From JAITWN01 sp964437335 (GTDB lineage Bacteria; Pseudomonadota; Gammaproteobacteria; SZUA-140): a stretch of DNA of 64,000 bases. Below the pieces are notes generated by a model. It saw only the letters and a list, made by a program, of their open reading frames with translations. It was not told where the DNA came from and made no database searches. The position numbers and the translations under genes are program-made. How positions within the stretch are numbered: the stretch's first letter is position 1; every line of letters starts with the position of its first letter. Positions 43,508 to 52,704 of this stretch are shown here, in pieces. The stretch is taken from the NCBI GenBank assembly GCA_964437335.1, contig CAYTGL010000005.1, positions 62,001-126,000 on the forward strand. Reading direction: 5' to 3'.

Positions 43508-43879
43508 TTAACCGGTGAATTCCACTTTTTCGTTGAACGAAGACAGCAGCCAGAGATTGCCGTAGAAACGGGTGCGCACCTCATAGTCGACTGTCACAAT
43601 GCGGCGGTTACCCTCAACCTTGATATTGATATGGTCGGCCTTGACGTTCTGCACATTGTTGATCTGCAGCCGTCGCAACAGCTGATCCCGGATCTCGCGA
43701 ACGTTGCCGCTCTTGCCTTCATCGCTGGCGAGCGCGTTCAGCGAGGACTTGACGCTGTAGTTCTCGAGGTAGATCGGCACCAGCTTGGCCCCCGAGTAGA
43801 CAAGGAACGCGATCAGTGCGGCGCCGATCAGGACGCCGGTCAGCGTCATCCCGCGCTGTGTGTGACGTAAACGATGCAT
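43508..43879 (-). CDS. DUF4845 domain membrane protein
   Basis: 123 residues from MHRLRHTQRGMTL. The start looks like a prepilin or short anchor: basic residues, RGMTLTGVLIGAALIAFLVYSG, then a periplasmic domain (YLENYSVKSSLNALASDE; VDYEVRTRFYGNLWLLSSF). DUF4845 proteins of unknown function are regularly found between lepB and rnc, as here. GGGGG lies 7 bases before the chosen ATG. Confidence 0.85.
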   Translation of the reverse strand: MHRLRHTQRGMTLTGVLIGAALIAFLVYSGAKLVPIYLENYSVKSSLNALASDEGKSGNVREIRDQLLRRLQINNVQNVKADHINIKVEGNRRIVTVDYEVRTRFYGNLWLLSSFNEKVEFTG

Positions 43880-44019
43880 GTTCGAACCCCCTGTGCCGGT
43901 CATCCGGCCTCGCCATTCGATCGAAAATCCAGACTACCCTGAATATCATGCAAAATCAGTGCACACATCACGTCAGCCCCTTCCACGTCGTCCTGAATCG
44001 ACCCCGGGCAACATGCCGA

Positions 44020-44850
44020 TCACTGCAAACGGGTGCCGATACGGTTCCAGATGACGCCGTTGCGCTCGGAATCCCAACTCATCCAGATCATGAAGGCCCG
44101 CCCGACCAGGTATTTATCCGGCACCGGCCCCCAGAAACGGCTGTCGTTGCTGTTGTCGCGGTTGTCCCCCATCGCGAAATAATAGCCCGCCGGGACGATA
44201 AATTCTCCTTCCGCGATCCGATGCCGGTTCTGGACCAGGATTTCGTGTTCGACGCCGTCGATCTTCTCCGCGCGCAGGCTGGCGCCGCTCATCGCGCGGC
44301 CGGCGCCGACCCCGACGTATTCCCCGAGGAAGCGCTGCTCGAGTTTCTCGCCGTTGATGTAGAGGATCTTGTCTTCATAACGCAGGTGGTCGCCGGGCAG
44401 GCCGATGATGCGCTTGATGTAATCGACCGACGGATCCTCGGGATAACGGAACACCGCGATATCGCCGCGCTGCGGGCGACCGATCTCTATGAGCCGGGTA
44501 TTCAGCACCGGCAGCCGAATACCGTAACTGTACTTGTTGACCAGGATGAAATCACCGGCGATCAGCGTCGGCATCATCGATCCCGACGGAATACGAAACG
44601 GTTCGACCAGGAATGCGCGTAAAACCAACACAACCAGAATGATCGGGAAAAAGGAACGGGCGTAATCGACCAGCGTCCCGTGCTTGCGAATACCCTCCAG
44701 CCTGACCGGGTCGGCGCTGCCCCCCTCGCGCGCGATCAGTTCCGCCGCGGCCTGTTCGCGCCGTGGTTTCAGGACGAAGATGTCGACCAGCCAGATAAGC
44801 CCTGTGACCACCAGGGCGATCAGCATTGCGGCCTGGAAGTCGAAACTCAT
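44020..44850 (-). CDS. lepB: Signal peptidase I
   Basis: Membrane peptidase that removes signal peptides from exported proteins. 276 residues: two N-terminal membrane segments (about 8-28 and 66-83), catalytic Ser91 in FRIPSGSMMPTL and Lys146 in DYIKRIIGLPGD, the same numbers as in E. coli. C-terminal box GDNRDNSNDSRFWGPV. Overlaps lepA by 4 bases. Confidence 0.95.
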   Translation of the reverse strand: MSFDFQAAMLIALVVTGLIWLVDIFVLKPRREQAAAELIAREGGSADPVRLEGIRKHGTLVDYARSFFPIILVVLVLRAFLVEPFRIPSGSMMPTLIAGDFILVNKYSYGIRLPVLNTRLIEIGRPQRGDIAVFRYPEDPSVDYIKRIIGLPGDHLRYEDKILYINGEKLEQRFLGEYVGVGAGRAMSGASLRAEKIDGVEHEILVQNRHRIAEGEFIVPAGYYFAMGDNRDNSNDSRFWGPVPDKYLVGRAFMIWMSWDSERNGVIWNRIGTRLQ

Positions 44851-46643
44851 CCTTTCTTCCCCGTATGCAGCACGGCCAGAAACGCGTCCTGGGGGATTTC
44901 CACTGTGCCGATCTGTTTCATGCGTTTTTTACCTGCCTTCTGTTTTTCGAGCAGTTTGCGTTTGCGGGTGATGTCGCCGCCGTAGCATTTCGCCGTGACG
45001 TTCTTGCGCAGGGCCTTGACGGTCTCGCGGGCAATAATACGCGAACCGACCGAGGCCTGGATAGCGACATCGAACATCTGGCGCGGGATCAGCTCGCGCA
45101 TTTTCTCGGTGAGATCACGGCCGCGTTGCGTGGCGCGCTCGCGATGCACGATGGTCGACAGTGCATCCACCCGGTCGCCGTTGATCATCAGATCGAGCCT
45201 GGCCAGATCTGCGGCCTGGTATCTCAGAAAGCTGTAGTCGAACGACGCATAGCCGCGACTGACCGATTTCAGGCGGTCGTAGAAATCCATGACAATCTCG
45301 CTCATCGGCAGCTCATAGGTAAGGATCACCTGGCTGCCGTGATAATGCATCTTCTTCTGCACGCCGCGCTTCTCCTCGCACAGGGTGATCACCGCGCCGA
45401 GGTGCGTTTGCGGCACGAGGATGTCGGCGTTGATGATTGGCTCACGGATTTCCGCGATCTGCCCGATGTCCGGCAGCTTGGACGGATTATCGACCTGGAC
45501 CACCTGTCCGTTCATAGTCAGGACTTCGTAGATCACGGTCGGAGCCGTCGTAATCAGGTCGAGGTCGTATTCCCGCTCCAGCCGCTCCTGGATGATCTCC
45601 ATGTGGAGCATGCCGAGAAAGCCACAGCGGTAGCCGAAACCGAGCGCGAGCGAGGTTTCCGGCTCGTAGAACAGCGCCGCATCATTCAGGCGCAGCTTCG
45701 CGAGCGCGTCGCGCAGATCCTCGTAGTTGTCCGCACTGATCGGGAACAAGCCGGCGAATACCAGCGGCTTGATCGCCTTGAACCCCGGCAACGGCTGCGC
45801 GGCAGGGCGATCCGTCAATGTCAGCGTGTCACCGACCGGCGCCCCGTTGATTTCCTTGATGCCAGCGATCACGAAGCCGACCTCCCCTGCCCGGAGCGCT
45901 GCCGTCTCCTTCGGCTTCGGCGTGAAGATACCGACCTTCGTGCACAGGTGATTGCGGCCGGTCGTCATCACGTTCACCTTCTTGCCGGATTCAAGGCAGC
46001 CGTCGACGACGCGCACCAGTGACACGACGCCGAGATAATTGTCGAACCATGAATCAATGATCAAGGCGCGCAGCGGCGCGTCCGCATCGCCGCGCGGCGG
46101 CGGTACGCGCCTGACCAACTCATCGAGCAGTTCGGTGACGCCGAAGCCGGTCTTCGCGCTGACATGCAGCGCGCTCTTTGCCTCGATACCGATGATGTCC
46201 TCGATTTCCGCGGCGACGCGCTCAGGCTCGGCGGTCGGCAGGTCGATCTTGTTCAACACCGGAACCACTTCGAGCCCCTGCTCGATCGCGGTATAGCAAT
46301 TCGCGACCGTCTGCGCCTCGACGCCCTGGGAGGCGTCGACGACCAGCAGCGCGCCCTCGCAGGCCGCAAGCGAGCGTGATACCTCGTAGGAAAAATCGAC
46401 ATGCCCCGGGGTGTCGATGAAATTCAGCAGATAAGTCCCGCCGTCCTTCGCGATGAAATTCAGTGATACGCTCTGGGCCTTGATCGTAATGCCGCGTTCG
46501 CGTTCGATATCCATCGAGTCGAGGATCTGTTCCGACATCTCGCGCTCGCTCAAACCGCCGCAGGTCTGAATGATCCTGTCGGCCAGCGTCGACTTGCCAT
46601 GGTCGATGTGCGCAATAATCGAAAAATTGCGGATATGCTGCAT
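44847..46643 (-). CDS. lepA: Elongation factor 4 (LepA)
   Basis: Ribosomal GTPase of the EF-G family. 598 residues (E. coli 599) from MQHIRNFSIIAHIDHGKST. DTPGHVDFSYEVSRSLAAC, LNKIDLP, and the LepA-specific C-terminal domain ending RMKQIGTVEIPQDAFLAVL. An upstream in-frame ATG at 46712 lies within the terminator and is unlikely. lepB follows with an ATGA overlap. Confidence 0.96.
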   Translation of the reverse strand: MQHIRNFSIIAHIDHGKSTLADRIIQTCGGLSEREMSEQILDSMDIERERGITIKAQSVSLNFIAKDGGTYLLNFIDTPGHVDFSYEVSRSLAACEGALLVVDASQGVEAQTVANCYTAIEQGLEVVPVLNKIDLPTAEPERVAAEIEDIIGIEAKSALHVSAKTGFGVTELLDELVRRVPPPRGDADAPLRALIIDSWFDNYLGVVSLVRVVDGCLESGKKVNVMTTGRNHLCTKVGIFTPKPKETAALRAGEVGFVIAGIKEINGAPVGDTLTLTDRPAAQPLPGFKAIKPLVFAGLFPISADNYEDLRDALAKLRLNDAALFYEPETSLALGFGYRCGFLGMLHMEIIQERLEREYDLDLITTAPTVIYEVLTMNGQVVQVDNPSKLPDIGQIAEIREPIINADILVPQTHLGAVITLCEEKRGVQKKMHYHGSQVILTYELPMSEIVMDFYDRLKSVSRGYASFDYSFLRYQAADLARLDLMINGDRVDALSTIVHRERATQRGRDLTEKMRELIPRQMFDVAIQASVGSRIIARETVKALRKNVTAKCYGGDITRKRKLLEKQKAGKKRMKQIGTVEIPQDAFLAVLHTGKKG

Positions 46644-46670
46644 AAGGGACTGATTTTCACCGGATCCGGA

Positions 46671-46703
46671 AAAATAAAACGGGGAGCGTTCGCACACTCC
46701 CCG
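46671..46703 (-). terminator. Intrinsic terminator after degP
   Basis: Minus-strand stem CGGGGAG/CTCCCCG with a 10-base loop, followed by TTTTATTTTT. It separates the rpoE-rseA-rseC-degP unit from lepA, whose own promoter must lie between 46643 and this site or come from read-through. Confidence 0.85.
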
Positions 46704-46760
46704 CGCAATCATACCAGAACCGGGTCGCGCCAGGTCTTGTATTGCCTCACTGCAGCCCGG

Positions 46761-48197
46761 TCACTCGACCTTGAGGGCAAGGAAAATCGGGCTGCCGCGG
46801 CGCTGTACCAGCACCGGCACCGACTTGCCCACGGTGAGGCCGTTGGCCAGTTCCTTGAGATGGGCGGCGTCGCGGATATCGACGTTGTCGAACCGCATCA
46901 ACAGGTCGCCGCGGCGGATGCCGGCACGTGATGCTGCGCCGGTCTGCACCGACTCGACGATCACCCCGTTCTTGCCTTCGAGCTCCGCGAGCTGCTCCTG
47001 CGTCAGGTTCATAACCACGAGATTGAGACGCTCGATTGACACATTCGGATCATTGCGCTGCGACACCTGGACCTCGTCCTCCTCAGGCAGTTCGCTGATC
47101 GTGATCTTCAGCGTGATCGGTTTGCCTTCCCGCATGACCTTGACCTCGGCCTCTGAACCGACCTGGGTCGCACCAACCATCGGCGGCAGCGCCGCGGAGC
47201 TGCTGACCTCGCGTCCGCGATAGGCGACGATGACGTCGCCGACTTCGATGCCGGCGGCCGCAGCCGGACTATCCGGCAGGACACGGGCGACCAGCGCGCC
47301 GATCGGCTTGGTCATACCGAAGGACTCGGCGAGTTCGCGCGTCACGTCCTGGATCAGGATGCCGAGCCAGCCGCGGCTGACATGGCCCTGACTTCGCAAC
47401 TGCTCGACGACATGCATCGCCATGTCGATCGGGATCGCGAAGGACAGGCCCATGAATCCGCCGGTACGGCTGTAAATCTGCGAGTTGATGCCGACGACCT
47501 CACCATTCAGGTTATACAGCGGACCACCGGAGTTGCCCGGATTGATCGCCACGTCGGTCTGGATGAATGGCACATAGTTCTCGTTCGGCAGACTTCTGCC
47601 CATCGCACTGACGATACCGGCGGTGACCGAATGCTCGAAGCCGAACGGTGAACCGATCGCGAGCACCCAGCTGCCAACCTTCAGATCATCGGACTTGCCA
47701 ATCTTCGCAACCGGCAGGTCGGCCGAATCGATCTTGAGCAGCGCGACGTCGCTGCGCTTGTCGGAACCGATGACCTCGGCAACGAATTCGCGGCGATCGC
47801 TGAGCCGAACGACGACCTCGTCGGCATCGCGGATCACATGGTTGTTTGTCAGGACGTAGCCGTCGCTCGAGATGATGAATCCAGAGCCCAGAGAGCGCTC
47901 ACTGAATTCCTCGCCGCCGCTGCCGCCACCACCACCGAACTCGTCGCCGAAGAAGCGGCGCAGGAAATCGTCAAATGGCGCCCCGGGACCGAGATCGCGA
48001 TGCTGGCGCTGCATCGATTCCTGGGTGACCTTGGTCGTCGTGCTGATGTTGACGACCGCGGGGCTGCTCCTCTCGACCAGCTCGGTGAAATCGGGGAGCT
48101 CGCGAATCGCGGCGGCGCCTGCATTGGCCGCCATCAGCAGCGCCAGCATGAAGAACGCCGGCAGAATCACGCCCCCGGCACGTAAAGTCCTGGTCAT
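46761..48197 (-). CDS. degP: Periplasmic serine protease DegP/MucD (HtrA family)
   Basis: Periplasmic protease/chaperone for misfolded envelope proteins. 478 residues: signal peptide (LPAFFMLALLMAANAGAAA), trypsin-like domain with triad His120 (TNNHVI), Asp150 (RSDVALLKID) and Ser223 (GNSGGPL), then two PDZ domains. A Gly-rich loop (about 88-95) precedes the protease core. It follows rseC by 15 bases, like algU-linked mucD in pseudomonads, so it is expressed with the sigma-E operon. Confidence 0.93.
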   Translation of the reverse strand: MTRTLRAGGVILPAFFMLALLMAANAGAAAIRELPDFTELVERSSPAVVNISTTTKVTQESMQRQHRDLGPGAPFDDFLRRFFGDEFGGGGGSGGEEFSERSLGSGFIISSDGYVLTNNHVIRDADEVVVRLSDRREFVAEVIGSDKRSDVALLKIDSADLPVAKIGKSDDLKVGSWVLAIGSPFGFEHSVTAGIVSAMGRSLPNENYVPFIQTDVAINPGNSGGPLYNLNGEVVGINSQIYSRTGGFMGLSFAIPIDMAMHVVEQLRSQGHVSRGWLGILIQDVTRELAESFGMTKPIGALVARVLPDSPAAAAGIEVGDVIVAYRGREVSSSAALPPMVGATQVGSEAEVKVMREGKPITLKITISELPEEDEVQVSQRNDPNVSIERLNLVVMNLTQEQLAELEGKNGVIVESVQTGAASRAGIRRGDLLMRFDNVDIRDAAHLKELANGLTVGKSVPVLVQRRGSPIFLALKVE

Positions 48198-48212
48198 ATC
48201 GACTCCTGTCTT

Positions 48213-48746
48213 TCAGTGTCCTGTTGTATGCTTGCCGTCATGGCGCTCGAGCCTGTGCTCGCGCATGATGACCGCTTCGTTCCTGTCCTCGTCCGGGTCG
48301 GCGAAGCCCAGCAGATTCGGCTGGTGGGCATGATCGCGCGCGGCGTTGCGCGCATAGCGGCGCAACCACATAAAACCGGCTGCGAGCCCCAGCATACCGA
48401 ACAGCGCGGTCGCCCCTTCGACCCGGGTCCACCCGAGCGCCTCCGCGATCATTTGTCCTGCGAGCGCTCCGAGCAGCATCCACACCAGTGGCATCAGATA
48501 GACCGCGAGCGAAGCCCGCACCAGCGCGCTGTCCTCGATTCCGATCACGACCTGCTCCCCGATCCTGGCCCCCAGCGTGTTCGGCACCCTGATCCGGGTG
48601 CGCTTGCGGAACATTCGCGAGATGATGCCGGAGCCACAGCCTTTCTGGACGGTGCAGGCATCGCAGACCGCCTTGCGCCGGGTCTCGACCCAGGCATTTT
48701 CGCCCTCGACGGCGACGACTTCTGCGGTTTCAGTGACAATGGCCAT
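48213..48746 (-). CDS. rseC: RseC/MucC family sigma-E regulator
   Basis: 177-residue inner-membrane protein. N-terminal cytoplasmic cysteine cluster Cys28-x2-Cys31-x5-Cys37 in AVCDACTVQKGCGSG, then two membrane segments (ASLAVYLMPLVWMLLGALAG; ATALFGMLGLAAGFMWL), and a hydrophilic tail of about 40 residues. RseC/MucC has a mild positive effect on sigma-E and links to SoxR reduction. Placed between rseA and degP; rseB is absent. Confidence 0.88.
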   Translation of the reverse strand: MAIVTETAEVVAVEGENAWVETRRKAVCDACTVQKGCGSGIISRMFRKRTRIRVPNTLGARIGEQVVIGIEDSALVRASLAVYLMPLVWMLLGALAGQMIAEALGWTRVEGATALFGMLGLAAGFMWLRRYARNAARDHAHQPNLLGFADPDEDRNEAVIMREHRLERHDGKHTTGH

Positions 48747-48837
48747 GAGGTGTAGTCCGGGCTGGGTGAGTGTGCGACGGATCCGGGAAACGATCCGGAA
48801 CCGTCGAGATCATTGCTGTAGGCACGACCGAAAGTGA

Positions 48838-49482
48838 CTATTGCGACGGGCCGTAGCTGACCACGCGCAGGTAGGACAGTGGATCGTCATGGCCGGCCGG
48901 CATCGCGTACCGGTGATAGTTGATCAGGTATTCGGTGAGGTTGGCATCCCCGGGCAGGGCGCCGGCGCCGGAAACGGTTTGTATCCGGGGGCGTTGCGCC
49001 ACTTGGTCGCTGAACTCGGCCGTTGCGAATTCGGTGAGCAAGGAAGACAGCACAGGCGCGGCCTCGTCGGCCGGCGACATGCTGCCTGCCGCGATCATTG
49101 CCGCGGGCGGGACCTGCAGGCCGGTCTCCCGGTCGAACCCGATGACACCGAACACCGCGATCGCCGTCATCGACGCGGCCAGCGCGAAACCGATCGTGGC
49201 CTTGGTTCTTGGGTGCGTTCCGGAGACTGCGGGAAGGGGACTGGTTTGCGGGTTGAAGTAGACGGGTTCGTGTTCCAGAGCATCGTGGATGCGGTCGGCC
49301 AGATCCGTGCAGATGTATTTCGGCAGGCTGCCGCGCATCGCATCACCGATCAGGTGATAATTGCGCCAACACTCCTGCATTGCGGGATCGTGTCGCAGCG
49401 ACTGCATCACCGGGGTCATGTCCCAATCGGCCAGTTCGTCGTCGACCAGCGTTGAGATCTTGTCGGTATTCCGATTCATCAT
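48838..49482 (-). CDS. rseA: Anti-sigma-E factor RseA/MucA
   Basis: 214-residue membrane anti-sigma factor. The N-terminal domain (ISTLVDDELADWDMTPVMQS ... CWRNYHLIGDAMRG) binds RpoE; one membrane segment near residues 100-122 (IGFALAASMTAIAVFGVIGF); the rest is periplasmic. Met at 49482 or the adjacent Met at 49479 may be the start. The usual next gene, rseB, is missing: rseC begins 91 bases downstream. Confidence 0.9.
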   Translation of the reverse strand: MMNRNTDKISTLVDDELADWDMTPVMQSLRHDPAMQECWRNYHLIGDAMRGSLPKYICTDLADRIHDALEHEPVYFNPQTSPLPAVSGTHPRTKATIGFALAASMTAIAVFGVIGFDRETGLQVPPAAMIAAGSMSPADEAAPVLSSLLTEFATAEFSDQVAQRPRIQTVSGAGALPGDANLTEYLINYHRYAMPAGHDDPLSYLRVVSYGPSQ

Positions 49483-49528
49483 GGGCCGCACCTGCCGTGC
49501 TTGGTCATAAGTATACCCTGCCCCGCCG

Positions 49529-50104
49529 TCAGTCGAGCAACGGCCGGAGCTTGTTGTTGATCGCTTCGCGCGCGCGGAAAATACGCGAACGCACCGTACC
49601 GACCGGGCAGTCCATCCGTTCCGCGATTTCCTCGTAACTCAGTCCGTCGAGTTCGCGCAGGGTAATCGCCACCCGCAGATCCTCGGGCAACTTCTCAATG
49701 GCATTATGCACCGTCTTTTCGATCTCGTCCCTGACCAGCAGACGCTCCGGTGTCGCATAGTCCTTCAGTTCCGATTCACCTTCCAGATAGCTCGCATCTT
49801 CGGCATCGATATCCACATTGGGGGGCTTGCGCCCCTGGGAGATCAGGTGATTCTTTGCCGTGTTGACGCCTATCCTGTAAAGCCAGGTGTAAAATGCACT
49901 TTCGCCGCGGAACCCCGGCAGCGCCCGATACGCCTTCAGGAAGGCTTCTTGTGCAACATCCATAACTTCACTAGGATCATGTACATAGCGAGATATCAGC
50001 TTTGTGAGCTTGAATTGGTATTTTTGAACCAGGATATCAAATGCCTTCTTGTCACCCTTCTGAACACGCTCAACCAGTGCCTGGTCAACATTATTATCGC
50101 CCAT
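49529..50104 (-). CDS. rpoE: RNA polymerase sigma-E factor
   Basis: ECF sigma factor for envelope stress. 191 residues, the same as E. coli, from MGDNNVDQALVERVQKGDKKAFD. Region 2 (YVHDPSEVMDVAQEAFLKAYRALPGFRG) and region 4 (LDGLSYEEIAERMDCPVGTVRSRIFRARE) are complete. GGAGGGG lies 9 bases upstream of the ATG. Heads rpoE-rseA-rseC-degP and is divergent from nadB. A sigma-E-type promoter precedes it, so it is likely autoregulated. Confidence 0.96.
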   Translation of the reverse strand: MGDNNVDQALVERVQKGDKKAFDILVQKYQFKLTKLISRYVHDPSEVMDVAQEAFLKAYRALPGFRGESAFYTWLYRIGVNTAKNHLISQGRKPPNVDIDAEDASYLEGESELKDYATPERLLVRDEIEKTVHNAIEKLPEDLRVAITLRELDGLSYEEIAERMDCPVGTVRSRIFRAREAINNKLRPLLD

Positions 50105-50148
50105 TCGGGCTGACCCCTCCCGCAAGGGCCTATGGCCCCGCGCATTGG

Positions 50149-50176
50149 TATAGACAGTACCGTGATTCTTAAGTTC
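50149..50176 (-). promoter_or_regulatory. Sigma-E-type promoter of rpoE
   Basis: Minus strand: -35 GAACTT (50171-50176), a 16-base spacer, then TCTATA (50149-50154), close to the E. coli sigma-E consensus GAACTT-N16-TCTGA. The start would be near 50142, about 40 bases before the rpoE ATG. Confidence 0.75.
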
Positions 50177-50309
50177 AGGGAAATCAGGGTTTTTGTTTCA
50201 CACTTTTATGATATAGCATCTGCACTTGGCAGCCCTGACCGATTTTATCAGAATTTGCCCGGCGAGCCAGTCAACTGCACTAATTTTTCAACGATTTTAT
50301 GAAGATTGA

Positions 50310-51929
50310 ATGAGCCGGCCATCGCGATACGACGTGCTGATCATTGGCAGCGGCGCCGCCGGCCTGAGCCTGGCCCTGCGCCTCGCCGACCGGGCGAAGA
50401 TCGCGTTGGTCGCGAAGGCGGCCCTTACCGAGAGCGCAACGCTGTATGCGCAGGGCGGAATCTCGGTAGTCCTCGACCAGGAGGATTCGATTCGCTCGCA
50501 TATCGAGGACACCCTGAACACCGGCGCCGGGTTGTGCGATCCGGCCGTCGTCGAGTATACCGTCAATCACGCCCGGGAGTGCATCCAGTGGCTGGTCGAC
50601 CGGGGCGTTGCGTTTACCCGTGTCGACAGCGGAAACGGCGCCGGGCATGACGCCGAGTACCACCTGACGCGCGAGGGCGGGCATAGCCACCGGCGCGTTC
50701 TCCACGCCGCCGACGCGACCGGCCGGGCGGTCGAGACCACGCTGGAATCCTGCGCCCGTGCCCACCCGAATATCACGCTGTTCGAGCATCACCTCGCGAT
50801 CGACCTGATCCGGGAGAAATCCGGCCAGAAGTCCGGTCGCTGTGTCGGCGCCTATCTGCTCGACCTGGCGCCGGACGGTCATACCCGGACCCTCGGCGCC
50901 CGCCAGACCGTGCTCGCGACCGGCGGCGCCGGCAAGGTCTACCTGTACACCAGCAACCCCGACATCGCGAGCGGCGACGGCATCGCGATGTCCTGGCGCG
51001 CCGGCTGCCGGGTCGCGAACATGGAGTTCATCCAGTTTCACCCGACCTGCCTCTATCACCCGAAGGCGAAATCGTTTTTGATCTCGGAAGCGGTACGCGG
51101 CGAAGGTGGCCTGCTGTTGCTGCCGGACGGCACGCGCTTCATGCATCGCTTCGATCCGCGCGGCGAGCTTGCCCCTCGCGATATCGTCGCGCGGGCGATC
51201 GATCACGAGATCAAGCGCCTCGGCATCGAGTGCATCTACCTCGACATCAGCCACAAGCCGGCCGAATTCATCCGTGCACATTTCCCGACCATTTACGAAC
51301 ATTGCCTGTCATTCGGCTTCGACTTGACCCGGGAACCGGTCCCGGTGGTCCCGGCAGCGCATTACCTGTGCGGCGGGGTCGTCACCGACATCCATGGTCG
51401 TACCAATGTCGACGGCCTCTATGCGATCGGTGAGATGGCCTGCACCGGCCTGCACGGCGCAAACCGGATGGCGAGCAATTCGCTGCTCGAGTGCATGGTG
51501 TTCGCCGAGGCGGCGGCGAGCGATATCGCCGCGCGGCTCGACCGCTACGAAATGCCGGGCGAACTGCCCGTCTGGGACGAAAGCCAGGTCACGGACTCGG
51601 ACGAGGAAGTCGTCGTCTCGCACAACTGGCATGAGCTGCGCCGTTTCATGTGGGACTATGTCGGCATCGTGCGCACCGACAAGCGCCTGCAGCGGGCATT
51701 GCATCGCACCGATCTGCTCAAGAAGGAGATCGACGAGTATTACAGCAATTTCCGCATCACCAGCGACCTGATCGAGTTGCGCAATCTCGTACTGGTCGCT
51801 GAGCTGATCATCCGTTCGGCGATGTCGCGCAAGGAGAGCCGCGGCCTGCACTACAACCTCGATTACCCGCTCCCGGACAATCGCCGCCCGCCGGCGCCAA
51901 CCCTCCTGACACCGTCACTGAAATCCTGA
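50310..51929 (+). CDS. nadB: L-aspartate oxidase
   Basis: FAD enzyme that oxidises L-aspartate to iminoaspartate, first step of NAD synthesis. 539 residues (E. coli 540). FAD site DVLIIGSGAAGLSLAL, LYAQGGIS, GGAGKVYLYTSNPDIASGDG, MEFIQFHPTCLYHP and the ANRMASNSLLECMVFAEAAA end segment. It is divergent from rpoE, as in E. coli, and its last 15 bases overlap the convergent ygfX gene. Confidence 0.95.
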   Translation: MSRPSRYDVLIIGSGAAGLSLALRLADRAKIALVAKAALTESATLYAQGGISVVLDQEDSIRSHIEDTLNTGAGLCDPAVVEYTVNHARECIQWLVDRGVAFTRVDSGNGAGHDAEYHLTREGGHSHRRVLHAADATGRAVETTLESCARAHPNITLFEHHLAIDLIREKSGQKSGRCVGAYLLDLAPDGHTRTLGARQTVLATGGAGKVYLYTSNPDIASGDGIAMSWRAGCRVANMEFIQFHPTCLYHPKAKSFLISEAVRGEGGLLLLPDGTRFMHRFDPRGELAPRDIVARAIDHEIKRLGIECIYLDISHKPAEFIRAHFPTIYEHCLSFGFDLTREPVPVVPAAHYLCGGVVTDIHGRTNVDGLYAIGEMACTGLHGANRMASNSLLECMVFAEAAASDIAARLDRYEMPGELPVWDESQVTDSDEEVVVSHNWHELRRFMWDYVGIVRTDKRLQRALHRTDLLKKEIDEYYSNFRITSDLIELRNLVLVAELIIRSAMSRKESRGLHYNLDYPLPDNRRPPAPTLLTPSLKS

Positions 51930-52472
51930 CCCGGCGGCGGCCGCCCCCTCGAGCCGCAACCGCACCCGCAGCTGGCGCAGGCACTCCCGCCCGACACTGT
52001 CCGGTAACAGCACGACCGAACACCGTCTCCCGCATACGAATCTCAACGTCGCCCGCAGCCATTGAAATCGGCCCAAAACGCTCGCCATTGATGCAGGATG
52101 CGGTGAGCCCGCAAACCGCATTGACCTCAATACCCGGAAATTCAGCACCGTCAGCCACGGATGCACATAACTGTCCGCCAGCAGCCGAGCCTCCCGTTCC
52201 TCGCCGTCACGCGTCCGCAGCCACCACGACCCGTCGGCCCGCCACTCCACCGTAACGATTGCCTCGCCCCACAGCATCAGCACCGGCCCGGCGAGCGCGT
52301 GAACGCACGAGATCACGACGATGAGCATCAGCAAGGCGACAAGCCATCCGGAAACCGGCAGCAACGGAATCATCAGCAGCGCCCCGCCAAAAAGACCAAC
52401 CACCGCGCCCGCGAGCAGGCGGGAAGGAGTCAGTTCAATCGACAGCGGCTTCGCGTATCCTGCGGATGACAT
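51915..52472 (-). CDS. ygfX: YgfX (CptA) family membrane protein, with apparent in-frame insertion
   Basis: 185 residues from MSSAGYAKPLSIELTPSRLL. Two membrane segments (LLAGAVVGLFGGALLMIPL; WLVALLMLIVVISCVHALAG), then the family's soluble part with DGSWWLRTRDG, HPWLTVLNFR and the C-terminal VVLLPDSVGRECLRQLRVRLR. Between NFR and CSVVLL are some 35 extra residues that I do not expect in the family; a copy of the palindromic repeat lies in that part. Overlaps the start of sdhE by 38 bases, the usual ygfY-ygfX pairing. Function in the family is disputed (YgfX has been described as a toxin). Confidence 0.78.
   Translation of the reverse strand: MSSAGYAKPLSIELTPSRLLAGAVVGLFGGALLMIPLLPVSGWLVALLMLIVVISCVHALAGPVLMLWGEAIVTVEWRADGSWWLRTRDGEEREARLLADSYVHPWLTVLNFRVLRSMRFAGSPHPASMASVLGRFQWLRATLRFVCGRRCSVVLLPDSVGRECLRQLRVRLRLEGAAAAGSGFQ
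52092..52121. repeat. Palindromic repeat, copy inside ygfX
   Basis: One complete 13-base arm (52092-52104, TGCAGGATGCGGT) and seven bases of the other (ACCGCAT, 52115-52121) around a 10-base loop. Lies within coding sequence. Confidence 0.7.
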
Positions 52473-52692
52473 CGACAAGCTCCCGGTCGCTCGGACTGCT
52501 GCGGCCCAACAGGTATTCGAACAACAGCGCGTCGGGATATTCAAGCAGGCGGACGAAGGCCGCACGTTCCGCGGCAGTCATTGCGCCGGCGGTGCTGTCA
52601 AAATAGGCCTGCAGCAGCAGATCGAGTTCCCGCATCCCGCGCCGGCACTGCCAGTATAGGCGCGCAAGCTCCGGTTCCCGATCCTTCGCCAT
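52435..52692 (-). CDS. sdhE: FAD assembly factor SdhE
   Basis: 85 residues, the usual size. Helps attach FAD covalently to SdhA. Contains the family motif RRGMRELDLLL (the RGxxE-type sequence), AERAAFVRLLEYPDALLFEYLLG. Sits 12 bases after sdhB and overlaps ygfX. Good support that the succinate dehydrogenase here is functional in spite of the disrupted operon. Confidence 0.93.
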   Translation of the reverse strand: MAKDREPELARLYWQCRRGMRELDLLLQAYFDSTAGAMTAAERAAFVRLLEYPDALLFEYLLGRSSPSDRELVDVIRRIREAAVD

Positions 52693-52704
52693 CTGATTCC
52701 GGGC

